A stretch of DNA of 64,000 bases from positions 14,844,557-14,908,556 of the forward strand of contig NC_048548.1 of NCBI RefSeq assembly GCF_902806685.2, written 5' to 3'. This document shows, piece after piece, positions 1 to 13,800 of the stretch. This DNA is from Maniola hyperantus. Lineage: Eukaryota; Arthropoda; Insecta; Lepidoptera; Nymphalidae. The notes beneath the pieces were generated by a model, which saw only the letters and a program-made list of their open reading frames with translations, was not told the origin of the DNA and did not search any database. The position numbers were made by a program, and so were the translations under genes. Position 1 is the first letter of the stretch. Every line of letters starts with the position of its first letter.

Positions 1-323
1 TACGGGTGATGTAGGTTCATTAACTTCAAGCATTTATCATTCATCTAAGAATACTATAAGATCTATGAGATCTTATTGTATGGGTCGCCTTAGAAGAGGT
101 CAATTTTGCGATAAGGTCGCCATTCGCTTTTAAAATGTTTCCTGTATTTTAATTTTTTATACGATAAACAATCTTGTACCTATATCAAATATTTGAAAAG
201 AGCAGCCGCCGAGTTTCTTGCTGGTTCTTCTCGGTAGGAAAGGCATTCCGAACCAGTGGTAGATGCATCCGACTATTCGAAAGTACTTGTAAAAGTTTAT
301 TTGAATAAAAAAGTTTTTTTTAA

Positions 324-624
324 ATCATCATGATCAACCCATCACCGGCTCACTACAGAGCATGGGTCTCCTCTCAGAGTGAGAATGGTTTTGGCCATAG
401 TCTACCACGCTGGCCGTGTGCGGATTAGTAGACTTCACACACCTTTGAGAACATTGTGGAGAACTCTCAGGCATGCAGGTTACCTCACGATGTTTTCCTT
501 CACCGTTAAAGCAAGTGATATTTAATTAATTAAAACGTTAACGAAAGTTAGAGGTGCGTGCCCGGGATCGAACCCCCGACCTCCGATTAGTAGGCGGACG
601 TTCTAATCACTAGGCCACAGCTTT
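324..624 (-). mobile_element. tRNA-headed SINE (Metulj-like), near full length
   Basis: On the minus strand the element starts with a tRNA-like head (TGGCCTAGTGATTAGAACGT) containing a B-box-like ggttcgatccc, followed by a body with the motif gaaggaaaacatcgtgagg. Fragments of the same family occur at 2764-2885, 28838-28962 and 50308-50440. The family name is from memory of lepidopteran SINEs and is tentative. Confidence 0.7.
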
Positions 625-949
625 TTTTAACGATAAACAATAAAGATTTTTAAATTGTGTAAATCAATAAATAAAATATTTTGAAGCGCCAATCAAGTCT
701 AGGTACATCAAAAGTTTTCGGGAAAATCACAAAAGTTGCAATATTCAGCACTTATTGCAAATATTCCTTGAAGTTCTATTAAATAATGGATGACACAATA
801 ATTACTATCTATATAAATAAATTAAACAATAGATCAATAATAAAGTGATAATCCTGCAAACAAACAAACAAACAAACAAACCACACACACAGCGGCTGTT
901 ATAGTATTACAAGAAACTATATTATTTAAGAAGATCAAAATAATCTTAG

Positions 950-1110
950 CCTCAATAGCTCAACGGTTAGGGAGCGGACTGCATTCCGAAAGGTCGGAGG
1001 TTCAAACCCCACCCGTTGCACTATTGTTCTACCTACTCCTAGCACAAGCTTTACGCTTAGTTGGAGGGGAAAGGGGAATATTTGTTATCTATAAAAGGAA
1101 AAGTTGTTTT
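950..1110 (+). mobile_element. tRNA-derived SINE
   Basis: Begins with a tRNA-like module (cctcaatagctcaacggtta, B-box ggttcaaacc) and ends aggggaatatt. Other copies are at 51508-51680 (+) and 42790-42945 (-), with a fragment near 9360-9430. The module is not a gene, because the same body follows it in each copy. Confidence 0.75.
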
Positions 1111-1696
1111 GTTATATAAAAGGAAAAGGTGACTGACTGACTGACTGACTGATCTATCAACGCACAGCTCAAACTACTGGACTGGTGGTGGGTAACCCTA
1201 ATGGTGTTAAATATTAGGGGTTAAAATTTGTGTTGTCCACGCGGACGAAGTCGCGGGCATAAGCTACTCAAAGCTAGTAATTAATATGGCTAATATTCTT
1301 TAAAAAAAACTACACTGAAGGATCAAATAATCTACAGGATCTTTTCCTTCAGTGATTTTTGTTGACATGAACCATCAGTGGGAATAAGCTGTAACGTGGT
1401 TGTACTATGATAACTATGGAACTATGATAATAAACCTAGCCTAGTGGTAAAGATAAGGGAATTCGGAAAGTCGGGGTTCGATCCCGAGCACGCACCTCTA
1501 ACTTTTAATGTTATTTTAATGTTAGACGCAGTTATATGCGTTTTAAACAATTTCATTCACCTTTAAAGATCGTAAAACTGTGGTTAAAGCATAACTTGCT
1601 GTCAATCCTTCTCATTTCGAAAGGAGACCCGTGTCCATTAGTGAGTCGGAGATGGATTGTTGATGATGATGACATTGAAATAGTTCCCTGTTGCAG

Positions 1697-1873
1697 TGTC
1701 CAACGGAGGCTACCCCCCCTACCCCTCCACGAGCAAGAAGAGCAAGTGGAAGAGCGACGCGGCGCGGCGGCTGCGCGCCTGCTGCTCCAAGAAGACGCTG
1801 CTGCGGAGGATACCCATCCTCGCCTGGCTGCCCAACTACTCGTTCCGAAGTGGACTAGCGGATATCATAGCAG
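1697..1873 (+). CDS. SLC26 exon 1 (N-terminal cytosolic part)
   Basis: The exon opens after a pyrimidine-rich acceptor ending ttgcag. It reads TG TCC AAC GGA GGC, so the initiator is probably A|TG giving MSNGGYPPYP. It encodes a basic cytosolic stretch and the pre-TM1 motif RRIPILAWLPNYSF. It ends in phase 1 at ATA GCA G|GT, and the Gly completed with exon 2 starts TM1. Confidence 0.85.
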
Positions 1874-4800
1874 GTACACCAACATTTAAAACAAATATTA
1901 TAGACCAGCGCTTGGCTGCAATCTGCCCCCCAATTGTGTAAAATAACTGAAATTCTGCCATTTGATTGGTTGATTCGCTGTTTACATTTTTTCACAGCCA
2001 ATCAAAGGGCAGAATTCTTGACGATTGCGATAGCCATGAAATGGTTATTCTTACACAATTGGAGGTCAGATCTGGTGGCAAGTGATGATGTAGCCTAAGA
2101 TGGAGCGCGTTTGCGTGGAAGATGCCTATTCACTCTTGACTTGAAGGTATTCATAATATTATAATTTGGAGGGGAAAACTGATGCTGGAAGGGTGTTCCA
2201 AATCTTAGCGGTACGAATTAGAAATGAGGAGGCGAATCGCTTCGTAAGTATCCGTGGAATTTCGACTAGGTACGTACGGGTGCAGATCGTTGCGGTACGA
2301 TAGTAGAAAGGGGAAGGAGGAATAAGGTGGAAAAGTTCTTCAGCACAGACATGCAACTTTGCGCCGATGTTCCAAACTTTAAAGTTTAGAATGGACCAGC
2401 GCTTCGTCACCAATCAGTCTTCTAGCGCGACGGTCCACCGAGTCCAATGCATCGAGCTGATCCTATGGTTACCTACAGTGGCGTGCAGGTCATAAAGGAA
2501 TAAATGCACTGCTTATCCCAGTTGTAATAGCTCAATGCATATTTTTCACATGCACATAATGACCTGCCAGTAAATAGGTTCCTACCTAACTAATGCCTAC
2601 CCTGGTTTCAAACCCTGTGCACGCCACTGGTTACCTATAACCTATTACTTTACTTGTTCAAAAAGGACCTTAGCCTCTTACCCAATAACTGCCGCTTCTC
2701 TCCTACATCTTGCGCCAATTCACACCAACCGGCTCTTCCGACTGGTGTTAATTGCGGTGTGGATTGGCACACAAACAAACAAACCTTTGACAACATTATG
2801 GAGAACTCCCAGACATGCAAGTTTCCTCACGATGTTTTCCTTCACCGTAGTGACATTTAGTTTCCTAAAACACACGTAACTCCAAAAACTTAGCGGTAGG
2901 TATAGCCTAATAGTTAAGGTGTCAGTGGTCTATTCGCGGGTTTGGGTCAAAGGTAGAAGGAGAAGAATGGTAGGTAGAATAGTGTCGAAGTCCATACAAG
3001 AGACTTATGTCCAGCAATGGACGTCTTTCGGTCGATGATGATGATGATGATGAATTAATAGAATGTGATATTTCGAAGTGGACTCAAGAACTGTTCTATC
3101 AAATTCGTTATGACAGTCCAAATAGATAAATGGACAAAATAAAATTAAAACTCAACTATCATTAAAGGTGAAAGCAGCACAAAACATAGGCACTCGATGT
3201 TTTCGTCTCTTTGCCTTTGCTTTGCATATTAGGTGTTTCAAGCACCAGCGTCTACTTAACTACCATAATCATTTGAATAAGTAAATGCTGTTAAAAGCAG
3301 ACAAGCAAACTTATGTGCCTCGCTAACAGTGGATGTTTGCCAGGTCACTTAGGTTTGCTTATACCTATGTAGAGACATGGAATAACTTCCTAGTCAGACT
3401 TCTAACTCGATCATCATTCGAAATAATCATTAGAAGAAATAGAAATACAAAGATTTTTTATTCAAATAAGTTTTTACAAGTACCATTTTAAATACATTTT
3501 AAGGATAATAGAAACGTAAGGTTATTATGTACTAAGTTAAGAAGTTATGAAATTTAATTAGGTTATTATGAATCTGACAGTCACATAGTGATCAAAAGAT
3601 CCTTAAAAATTTAGAAAAAAAATCGTCAAATGCATCTAGCACTGCATTGGTTTGGAATGCCTTCGGAAAAACGGTGACAAACGAAAAGTGGTCGAAAAAA
3701 TTAAAGTGCAAAAGAAGTTGACAAGGAACTTCTCAATAAAGTTATCCAAGGACAAAGATGAGCTTAAATTAGAAAACGAAGGGATCAAAGACAATCGTCG
3801 TATTCCAATTAAAAAGTACCTACTCGTTCAAATCAACGTTTTTTTCCTCCAAATCTATTGATTTAATGATCAGAAAAACCAAACCGCCTAAAGTTGGCAC
3901 AAAAACTTTGACAAAAACTTTATCAGTGACAATATTTACGATGTTTTTTTGCTACTATGTTTCATATCTCAACAATTAGATTTCGCACGTTTAGAGGAAG
4001 TTGATTTTCCGCAGATAATTTAAAATTTTCAATATAAACCACACAATGGCACTAGAAATGATATTAAAGTACTTATTTAATGTAATGTGCCTGGGTTGGC
4101 TCGGACGCGTGCGCGATACGCTTCAGTGATCGTTTAGTTATCTCCACGATTCGATGTACTTCAATGACATTTCGTATTTGATGTTGCTATCAATTTTATC
4201 ATGCATAGGTATTTGCTCTCTCTCTCTCTCTAAAAATTAAACGTGTAAGCCAATATTATGGGCAGTGGCGGATTTGCCCTAAGGCCCTGTAGGCCCGGGC
4301 CTAGGGCGGCTAGATATTAGAGGCGCCCAATCATGACAAAATCACTTTTTTTTAGTAACAAAAAAAAATTGCGCCTGCTGCGCTCGAGCTCCTATTTGTC
4401 ATTGGATTGCATTTCACTGACAAATCAAAAAGGTAAATTTTTAATTTGCACACAATAATTAATGTAGTAGAATGTTATGGCGTCTAACTATTATTGTATA
4501 CTTTCTGCATTTTTCTTGTACCAACATTATGCCCTATTTATTTAAAGTATATTATTTATAAGTATAAGACTCTTACCCGGTTCGGAAAACAGATCCCATT
4601 GCTACTGAAACGCAGTTACTTACCTAGGTGAAAAGTGTTTAATTAACTTTTAGTAAGTACTTTATGAGACTATAAGTACAGTCAAACAGTCGTTGGTGTA
4701 CCTGGGGGCTGGGTGCCTAAGGTATACTTGGAAAGTACTTCGATAAATCGTGTTGACAGATCATATCTTCCACGTACAATAAATTGTGGAATCAACTACT

Positions 4801-7800
4801 TTTGCGGTGTTCCCATTATGGGGCTATGGGGTTAACAAATTCTTAAAATGCTCGCAACCCATTGGTAATTTCTCTGGTGCTTGACATACTCATGATGGTA
4901 ATGCTTGTTTGCTCGCTACTTCTAAAAGCTGGTTGGTTGAGATTTTAGTCATAATGGTTTCTAAAGCAATGCCATGAATATGTAACTTAAAGAAAGGCAC
5001 AATATAGCATGCACTGCACATAGTATTTTAACATATTTAATTATACGCTAGATTCTAGATAGGATAACGACTCAACATTGAATAAACAATGAATTTCTCA
5101 AAAAACGAAGCTTTGCTCGAGCATGAAATTAGAGATATTTAATTTGGTGTGACTTTTGTCTATTTTTCAGGTGTTTCGCAAGACCTGGCCTAGATGTAGA
5201 GTCTAGACTCTTTGTTGTCATAGATCTGCGGAATGATCTAGTAAAATATTGAAATTAGATAAGTATTATTATTGGTCACGTATTTTGCTCAGTTGACAAA
5301 TGGTTAACGAGCTAAGAACCCTGACATGTAAAATTTGGACCATTCAAGGGCTATATCAAAAGTATGCCCTACTTGAAAGTAAATTACAAATAAGAAACTG
5401 ACCTCAATTTGTGATAATATGTATGTTATGCTTATGTATGTGTGGTTGAAAGTCTATCTACTTAGGTACTGTTTATTAAACTAACTGATCGCGGGTTTTT
5501 TTTACTTTTATTCATCCCAACACTGCACCGGGAAGAATGGCGTACGCATGAGGAGGAACTAATAATCTAGAGCTAACCTACAATGGGATAGCAATACGTA
5601 GACCTGTCAGTTGAGTTTAGTTGCACGCAGTCAGTCTATCAAACCATTTTAGAATATACATAGATACATTTAATTTGTAGCCAGAGGCAATGAGTGGACA
5701 AATGGTTTTGTTGGCAGGCATCACCGTGGGCCTGACGGTGATCCCGCAGGCCATAGCGTACGCGGGCGTGGCGGGCCTGCCGCCGCAGTACGGCCTGTAC
5801 TCCTCCTTCATGGCGTGCTTCGTGTACACCGTGTTCGGCTCCGTCAAGGACTCCGCCATCGGCCCCACCGCCATCGCCGCCATCCTCACGCGCGAGAACC
5901 TGCACGGCCTGGGGCCCGAGTTCGCCGTGCTGCTGTCCTTCCTCAGCGGATGTGTGGAGCTCATCATGGGCATACTTCAGTTAGGTGAGCTTCCGCCATC
6001 GGCCCCATCGCCATCCTCATTTTTCTCAATCGTAGCAAGGAAAAGATACCCTTAGGATACCCTTAATTCCTATGCCCTATTGGTACTAATATTATCACAA
6101 TCCAGTACGAATCTTTACAAAGTGGTGTTTATTTAACAAGTTTAGGTACCTATCACCTACCTAGTGCCTAGGTACTTACGCGTATGTCCTATATTATGAA
6201 GTGAATAACACAATGCGCTATAGAAACCTTTTCTTGAGATAAAACAGCAGCTATAGCTTTGTTACAGCATTCTTTAGATTGTGTAAATGTTAAACAGAGA
6301 GCACAGTGGGTCTTTCACCGCCTCGTGCGTCTCCAGCACTAGCCTTAGCACGAGGCAACGTTTGTAGATATCGACTATCGAAACGCTGCTCCACGAAACT
6401 ATGTATTTTATCTGTGATAAAGTCAAATTAAAATAGACCAGCGGTAGACTAACGGTAAAGATAAACATCGTAAGGAAACCTGCAGGCCTGAGTATAATTT
6501 ATAGTTCTCCTTATTGTTCTTAAAAGGTGTAATGAAGTCTGCGAATCCGCATTTGTTTAGCGTGGTAGACTATGGTCTGAATTCTTCTCATTCTGAGATG
6601 AAGCCCCTGCCCAGTGTGCCGGCAATAGATGGAGACGATGACAGTCAGCTAAAGTACCTTGTTTTAATTAATCAATCAATTTATTTATTGCATGTTTGGA
6701 TTTACAGTTACTTCTTATCCATATTGTGGTGCTGTAGCCACGTAGGTATAATACATGCCTTTTATACATACCAAGGCATGTATTTACATATAAGTAACTA
6801 GCAGTTGCCCGCGACTTCATCCGCGTAAAATTTCTGGTTTCTCATGAGATCTGAAATTTTACCGCTGCAAAAGGCCTCACTTACCTACTCACTCAGTCTA
6901 ACCTTAAGGCTCGGAACCCATAATACCTAAATGCCAATTTTCATATCTCTAACTTCAAAAACATAGGATTTTCATACAACCTTTCAACCGCCATTTCACC
7001 CCCTTAAGGGGAGAATTTAGTTAGATCCTTTCTTATCTTATACCTACCCCTTAGAAAGAACCTACGTTTCAAATTTCATGTAAAAATAACAATAGTCAAA
7101 ACTTATCTATAAAAACATTTCCCCCCTATTTTACCACCCTTAAGGGGGGAATTTCCCAAATTGACTTACACAAATTTTTATTATTTTAACCTATTAACCT
7201 AAATGTCGATTTTCACGACTAACTTCAGAAACATAGGACTTTCATACAACCTTCCACCCCCCATTTCACCCCCTTAGGGGGGATGTTCTCAAAACCGTTT
7301 CTTAGCTGACACCTACATCTTAGAAGGAACCTACCTTCCAAATTTCAAGTTTGTAGGCTTTATAGTTCCTGAGATTTCGTGATTAGTCAGGGAGTGAGTG
7401 AGTGAGTAGTATTTCTCTTTTATATATTTAGATATAAGTTTAATAAAATACTGCTATTACCCTTTCCAGGTTAGCCTACTTCTATTTTTTATTGCGTTAT
7501 CACTTACCATCAGGTGAGAATGCAGTCATAGGCTAACTTTTATCTGTATGATGTCATGTAAGAAATTTTACGTTAAACCTAGTGTTTCGATGCTCGAAAT
7601 CTATCAACGTTGTCGAGAAGCACCAACTCGTACTAAACTCGCAGGAATTTGTGGACATTGTTAGGAGACAATACCCCAGTGGAGGCTGGCGAATAATGAC
7701 GCGGGCGTATTGTCTCATCTCGTGAATACCAGCTGAGGAGTGAGGAGTGAGGAGTGAGGAGTGAGGAGTGAGGTCGCAACACGCTTCCGATTGATGCAAA

Positions 7801-10800
7801 CCAAGTTTAAGGTTCGACAGCAAAAAACGCTGAAAACACTTTGTTGTCACGAAATTGTCTATTCAATATGTATCGGTATTCTTGCTGATACAACTTTTTC
7901 TTTAAAAACAATAACGATCGCGTTGTCTAGGAGTTTTTAATCTAAAAATCAAGCTGCTTCCTAACTAACAATTTGGCGTCTATTATAACTTCAGCAAAGT
8001 ATATTTTATTAGCAACATTAAACTGTAAATAACATGATTTTAAGCTCCGTGGTTTAACGACATATTGTAGGTTCCCACAGGATTTTCAAAAACCGAAACC
8101 CACGCGGACTAAATCACGGGCATCAGCTATTAGTAATTAATATGGCACAAATATAACCGGTGTTTTAAGTTTCTACTATGACGACATAACAGTCATCAAC
8201 CTAGTTACGTTATTCAGTTAAAATGGCCCGATAACAAAAAGCCACATATAATTACTGCACGTAACAAATGCCTGAGCGGTTTGTTCACGCATTTTTTCAC
8301 TCGCTTCCGAAAATTCCTGAAGGCGCGACGCGCGTCGCGCAACGCACGTGCCCGGCCGTGGAAAGTTACAAAACGACATTTTGCAACGTTTGTGACGTTT
8401 CTATTATTTATCGTGAAACAATAAACATATAGATCTCTATGACTTTATAAGTAAAATTTTTTTTAATAAAAAATAAAATAAAAACCGACTTCAATAACTA
8501 CAAACACTAAAAAGTAAAAAATAATTTAATTTATTACCCAATATATTATGTACACAAGAGTTAAGTATTGTAGTTCTATAGTAATATATTTTGGAGCCGG
8601 TGCCAATTAGCCGCACGAACCTACTCTGCATATTATTTTGTGACTCCACATTGGCACCTCATTGGCACCGACTCCAAAAAATATTACTATAGAACTACAA
8701 TAACTCTTGTGTACATAATATATTGGGTAATAAATTAAATAATTTTTTACTTTTTAGTGTTTGTAGTTATTAAAGTCGGTTTTTATTTTTTTTTGATTTT
8801 TTTTTAATTCACAATTTTTAGTGGCCCCATTGTACTAAAATATGATAATATGCCTAGTTAAAAACCTACTGTTTACTAAGCTATTATACTGATCGCGAGC
8901 AATTTACTCTTATCCATTGAGGAGTTCCGTTCTCCATCTCCGAAGATATTCATCAGATCTTTACCAAATTTAAACGGGACCACCTCTGAAGTATGTCCTA
9001 CAAAACAAAAAAGAATCATCAAAATCGGTTCATAATTGACGGAGTAATCGCGTAACAAACATACAAAAAATAAACATACAGTCGAATTGATAACCTCCTC
9101 CTTTTTTGAAGTCGGTTAAAAAATATATACTAATACTAGATGATGCCCGCGATTTTGTCTGTGTGGAATTAGGTTTTTTAAAAATCCCGTAGGAACTCTT
9201 TATTTTTCCGGGTTAATATAAGCTAACTCTGTACCAGATTTCATCAAAATCGGTTGAACTGTTTGGCCGTGAAAAGCTAGCAGACAGACAGACAGACATA
9301 CATACAGACAGACAGTCAGACAAACAGACACACTTTCGCATTTATAATATTAGTAATATTCCCTTTTCCCTTCCAACGAAAGCTTGTGCTATTAGGAGTC
9401 GATACGACAATAGTGCAACGGATTGAGTTTGAACCACATATTTTGAGCTCTCATTCATCAAAATCGACCCATAGTTTAGACGCTACAGTGGAACACACAT
9501 GGATACAAACATACATACGTAAATACAGACTGCCAAAATCATAACCCTCTCCTTTTGGCTTTGCCAACGTGCCCGACGTGCGCCTCGAGTACCGCCACGA
9601 GACCCTCCTCGACGAGCTCGACTACCTGTTCCAGAATACGATATCAGGACAAATGCCGTAAAAGAGAAATCAATGAAAACAAAGAGTTTGTAATTATTAC
9701 ATAATTTTTATTATTCAACAACTTAACATTTACAAATAAATACATTTACATTTACATTTGCCGTAGTCGGGTAAAAACAAACTCCATCGACAAATGTCGG
9801 CTTCTCAGCAGAATTCGCGCGTCATTCCGACATCACGTTGAAGATGAATGGCACCTAAACCTCGTCATTAGCGATCGCCGGAAACAAGGCATTACTTGAC
9901 AATTACTGTACTTAGGTAGCTCTGACCTTAGTTGGTGTTTCTCCTCCGTACCACACATCCACCACTCATTACTCGAGGCAGGGGTGTGCAGTTATGTCAT
10001 TTTTGACACGTGTATCTACTTTATAAAGGCTATCTAGGTACTTACATTATAAAATTTCTAGTAAGACTTGAAAAAATTAAGAGACATTCCACCGAGATTA
10101 ATAGCCTCATTTGCTGACAGAAGGGCTGGCTCATTTCTTGTGCAACGGATCAGCCTGGCTGTCCAGCGCGGAAATGCAGCCAGTATTCTTGGAACCATTC
10201 CACGTGGGCATGATTTATGTAGTAAATCAGTAATTAGATAAGGCTAGCTTAAGGTTTTATTGCAATGTTTTCTATTAAAAAATAACTACCGACTTAATAT
10301 GTTCTTTGAAGCTCACTGGCGCAGTGGTAAGCGCTGTGGTCTCATTAGTGGGAGTCTCGGGTTCGATTTCAGGCAGGGATTACCTCCCCCCTTCGCTCCA
10401 CACGATCTCGTAGGCTCACTGCATTCAGCACCTCTTTTGCGAGCTTCTGACTTCGTGTTTTATAAAAAGATTTTAGTTGTAGGGAGTACAGACAGAACTT
10501 CGCGGAGTCGAGTGATCAGCTGCTCGCTTGCAGTACAACGACAACTACAATGACAACAATTGAGATTGCAATAGTGATTGATGCAGGTTTTACGATATCG
10601 ACCTACAGATTTCGCCATGATGTTCTGGGCTTCTTTCTTTACTCTTATTTGCTTTTAACTGTGGCAGATATATGTGACAGGTATAGGAATGTGATCGGGG
10701 TTATTAAACTTTGGCAGTGCTTCGTTTGGCGTTGTAGTTTCCGTTGGCCCTAAAAGGAACATTATTCTGAGCCAGTTCTCATTGAAACTCCGACTTTGTA

Positions 10801-13800
10801 ATATTTCCGACTCGGATATGTAAGCGAGATTTGTAAGTTGTTCATTAGTCTAATTCCAGTGGCTATTGTAGCTTATTCTACTACGGATAGTCCCAGGTTC
10901 GAGTCCAACGCGCTACAGTGTTATTGGGATATTTTGTTACAAAATTCTCAATAGCAGCCCAGAGTTAAGAAGTCCTTAAGGCTTAAAGAATCGGATTTTA
11001 TGATTCGTTCGTTGAACGATTACCTTCAGTACCTGAGTTGCACTGCATAATCCCTGGTGGGTGCAGAAAAATTTTAATGGATAGACACTTAAATACTTAA
11101 TAAGCTATTGGATGGGGCGCTGTGGACTTGATATACGAGTATGACAGAAAGAACGCCAGTAGAGTACCTCACAAACTAAAGCTATGGCTGACGCGTATGA
11201 TGGCTTACGCCTATTCGAAGGTCCCGAAGCTCCCGTGCCGACAAAGGGGGCAATAGTGGTGTAGTGTAACTTGGGGCGTACATAGAGAAGTGAGGTTTTG
11301 ATATCTCCTACCAGAAGAATCATTTCGTCAAGTCTCCTCACTGTTCCCAAAGCATAGCTCTTGCGACCCCAGTCCGGCATTAATAGAGGGTTTGTTCCAG
11401 GGTTCCTGATCGACTTCATCAGCGGGCCGGTGTCCGTGGGGTTCACGTCCGCGGCCGCCATCATCATCGCCACCACGCAGGTCAAGGACATCCTCGGCCT
11501 CAGCTTCCCCGGCGGAAAGTTCCTACAGGTGACACCTCTACTGCGCTCTGATTGAATCCTACCTGTTCTAATATCCTCATAGCTAATTCTGCATCACAAT
11601 GCAGTAATTATAGCTATTAAGTACGTGCTGGTGAACGGATAGATCGTGAGGACGATCTGATCAGGATCTATGCTTCCTGGAACGATAGCAATTGGTCTGA
11701 ATGTCATTACGTTTGCAATTTACACTGAAGCAGAAACAAATGCAATTGTTGACATTTATAAAATAAAATCTAGTTAAGTACCTGTTTCTTATTCCTTCTC
11801 AATGCGATTCAATGCGGTGATAGCCCAGTGGTTATGATGACGGCTTCCTACTCGAGAGGTCCGGGCTCCGGGCTAGTAGGTAGGTGTAGTAACAGTTATT
11901 TTGATCACGTCATAAGTTGCAACAAATGGGAAGCTAAGAAGGTATCTACCACTTTTTGTTTTTGGCTTTTTGTCTAGTGCTTTGGTCTGGAAGTGTGGTG
12001 TGAATTATTCGCTTTTTTTTGTCTAAATAAAAAAATAAAAAAAAAAATAAAAATAAAAAACTTAATGTTTGTTATTATAGATTGCTTTTGAGCTTTTTTA
12101 TATTTGTTTTACAAACAGTACCTAAGTACCTAATCATCAGTTTTTACTTGGATTCAGATTGACTTTTTGCTCCTTGCGGGACTTTCTATCGGCCTTCGTC
12201 AATTAACTTCTTAACTTATCGATATATTTAAACCACAGTACCTACTTCTTACAGTCGTTCGACGGAGAGGTTTACACTGAATAGTTCTGCGGGGTTACAG
12301 GGGCGGGACGGGGAGGGACTATAACGACCAGCACAATATTTTTCTTAATTGTGCATCAGTAGGTTCTAACACTACGTAAGAAATTGTTTGGTGGTTTTAA
12401 TATTTGATGACATTCGCCAGAGAATCGAGGGACGCGTCGTTTCGGTCAATCAGGAACAAGTAAACGTCCGAGAGTGATAGAATAGAATAGAATAGGTATG
12501 TTTTATTCATGTAAACTTTTTACAAGTGCTTATGAATAGTCAGGTAGTTTTAATTTACCACTGGTTCGGAATGCCGTTCCTACCGAGAAGAACCAGCAAG
12601 AAACTCGGCGGTTGCTCTTTTTCATTTTTCAATTTACAATATTATTATACCATACTATACAAGCCATTGCAGCCCCGTGCATTGCTGGAGCAAATATTGC
12701 TGGATAAACTTTACCTAACGAAAAATTTGACATTTTGACAGATTTCCAATACAAAAATTGACATAACGTCAAATTTATTCGTTAAATAAAGCTAAAAAGT
12801 AACTGCACGGTATCTATCAAACAACCCCATTAGATTACAATATGGGGTTATTCAAGGGGCGGACCAACAAATTCCTGAAAGGCCGGCAACGCATTGGTGT
12901 TTCCTCTGGTACTGCAAATGTTCATGGTCGGCGGTAATCACTTAACATCAGGTGACCCGCCTGCTCGTTTGCTCGCCATTTTTATTTTAAAAAAACCTAA
13001 CCCAAACCTCTGGAAACAATAATATGTTTTTTCGCTCTCCTGTAAAGTAACTAATTTTGCCTTACGCGAAGCAACGATATGTGATATGTGGGACGTGGGT
13101 GCCACAAGTAACGCCGGTCGCCGACTGGTGCGCAAATATCAAGGGCCGCCTCACTGTACGCCGTTACGCAGTGCTGCAACTCTTGTCACCTTGCACTTAC
13201 ACAAATGCGGACATGCAGGCTGCAGGCTGCAGGCTGCAGGCTGCAGCTAAGTAGCTCGCATTTTTAAAGGTCACGTGCCTAGAATTGTGTAACTGGACTT
13301 ATTTACTTCACGCGTTCTTTTTTGTACCTACCTAAATAAAATGAAAAATATGTACTTACTTAAATAGTTAATTCCAATTGTAAAAGTACACGATATATTG
13401 CAAATAAAATATCTGACTGACGCTAGAGGTTAACGTTGCGTAAGTAGGCCACTCGGAGTCAATGCCGCGTCGTAGGTGGGGCATTAACCCCAGATTGCGG
13501 GTTTGAAAAACACCAAATCACTAAAACTACAAAATGAGGCAAATGGTTATTGGTATTGGATTGTTTAGATAGTAACTATAACAATAACGCTAAGTTTTTG
13601 CTAGCGTTCTGGTTACAGCCTGTATATTAAAGATTACATATAAAGCTTATGTTCAGTCGATGAGGGAGAAGATCCCTCTAATGGGCAGTGTGTAACGTGT
13701 TTCTGTTTCCAGGTGTGGACGGGTATGTACGAGCATATCGGCGAAACCAGATTGTGGGACACCGTGCTGGGCGTGTCGTGCATCGTTGTACTGCTGCTTC

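Larger units (their letters stand above)
1..1696. other. Upstream/5' intron region of the SLC26 gene, mostly repeats
   Basis: No coding exon seen. It holds a LINE 3'-end fragment (about 196-318), a tRNA-headed SINE in minus orientation (324-624), a second SINE (950-1110), a fragment of the 'protein-poor CGCGGAC' interspersed family (1118-1266) and a tRNA-like head (1432-1502). A 5' exon ending in A is expected here or beyond the left edge. Confidence 0.6.
1874..5717. other. SLC26 intron 1
   Basis: 3.8-kb intron. It contains a minus-strand LINE 3' end (2075-2450), a SINE fragment (2764-2885), an RTE-like LINE 3' end (2930-3052) and an interspersed repeat (4795-4940) with a relative at 12830-12976. 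The rest is AT-rich with nothing I recognise. Confidence 0.7.
5985..11400. other. SLC26 intron 2
   Basis: 5.4 kb packed with repeats: a CGCGACTTC-family element (6798-7440, again 9138-9362), a 7-bp GAGTGAG microsatellite (about 7733-7772), a foldback element (8472-8790), a retro-insertion (9574-9752), a LINE 3' end (10076-10230) and tRNA-like SINE heads near 10312-10385 and 10855-10915. No exon seen. Confidence 0.7.

Noticed and set aside
950..1025. tRNA gene
   Set aside because: tRNA-like boxes are present, but the same module with the same non-tRNA body recurs elsewhere, so it is a SINE head. The same holds at 560-624, 1432-1502, 10312-10385, 11815-11880, 42870-42940 and 51510-51590.
3652..3861. 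69-codon Lys-rich frame in SLC26 intron 1
   Set aside because: AT-rich codon use unlike the true exons, no splice-site context and no recognisable motif.
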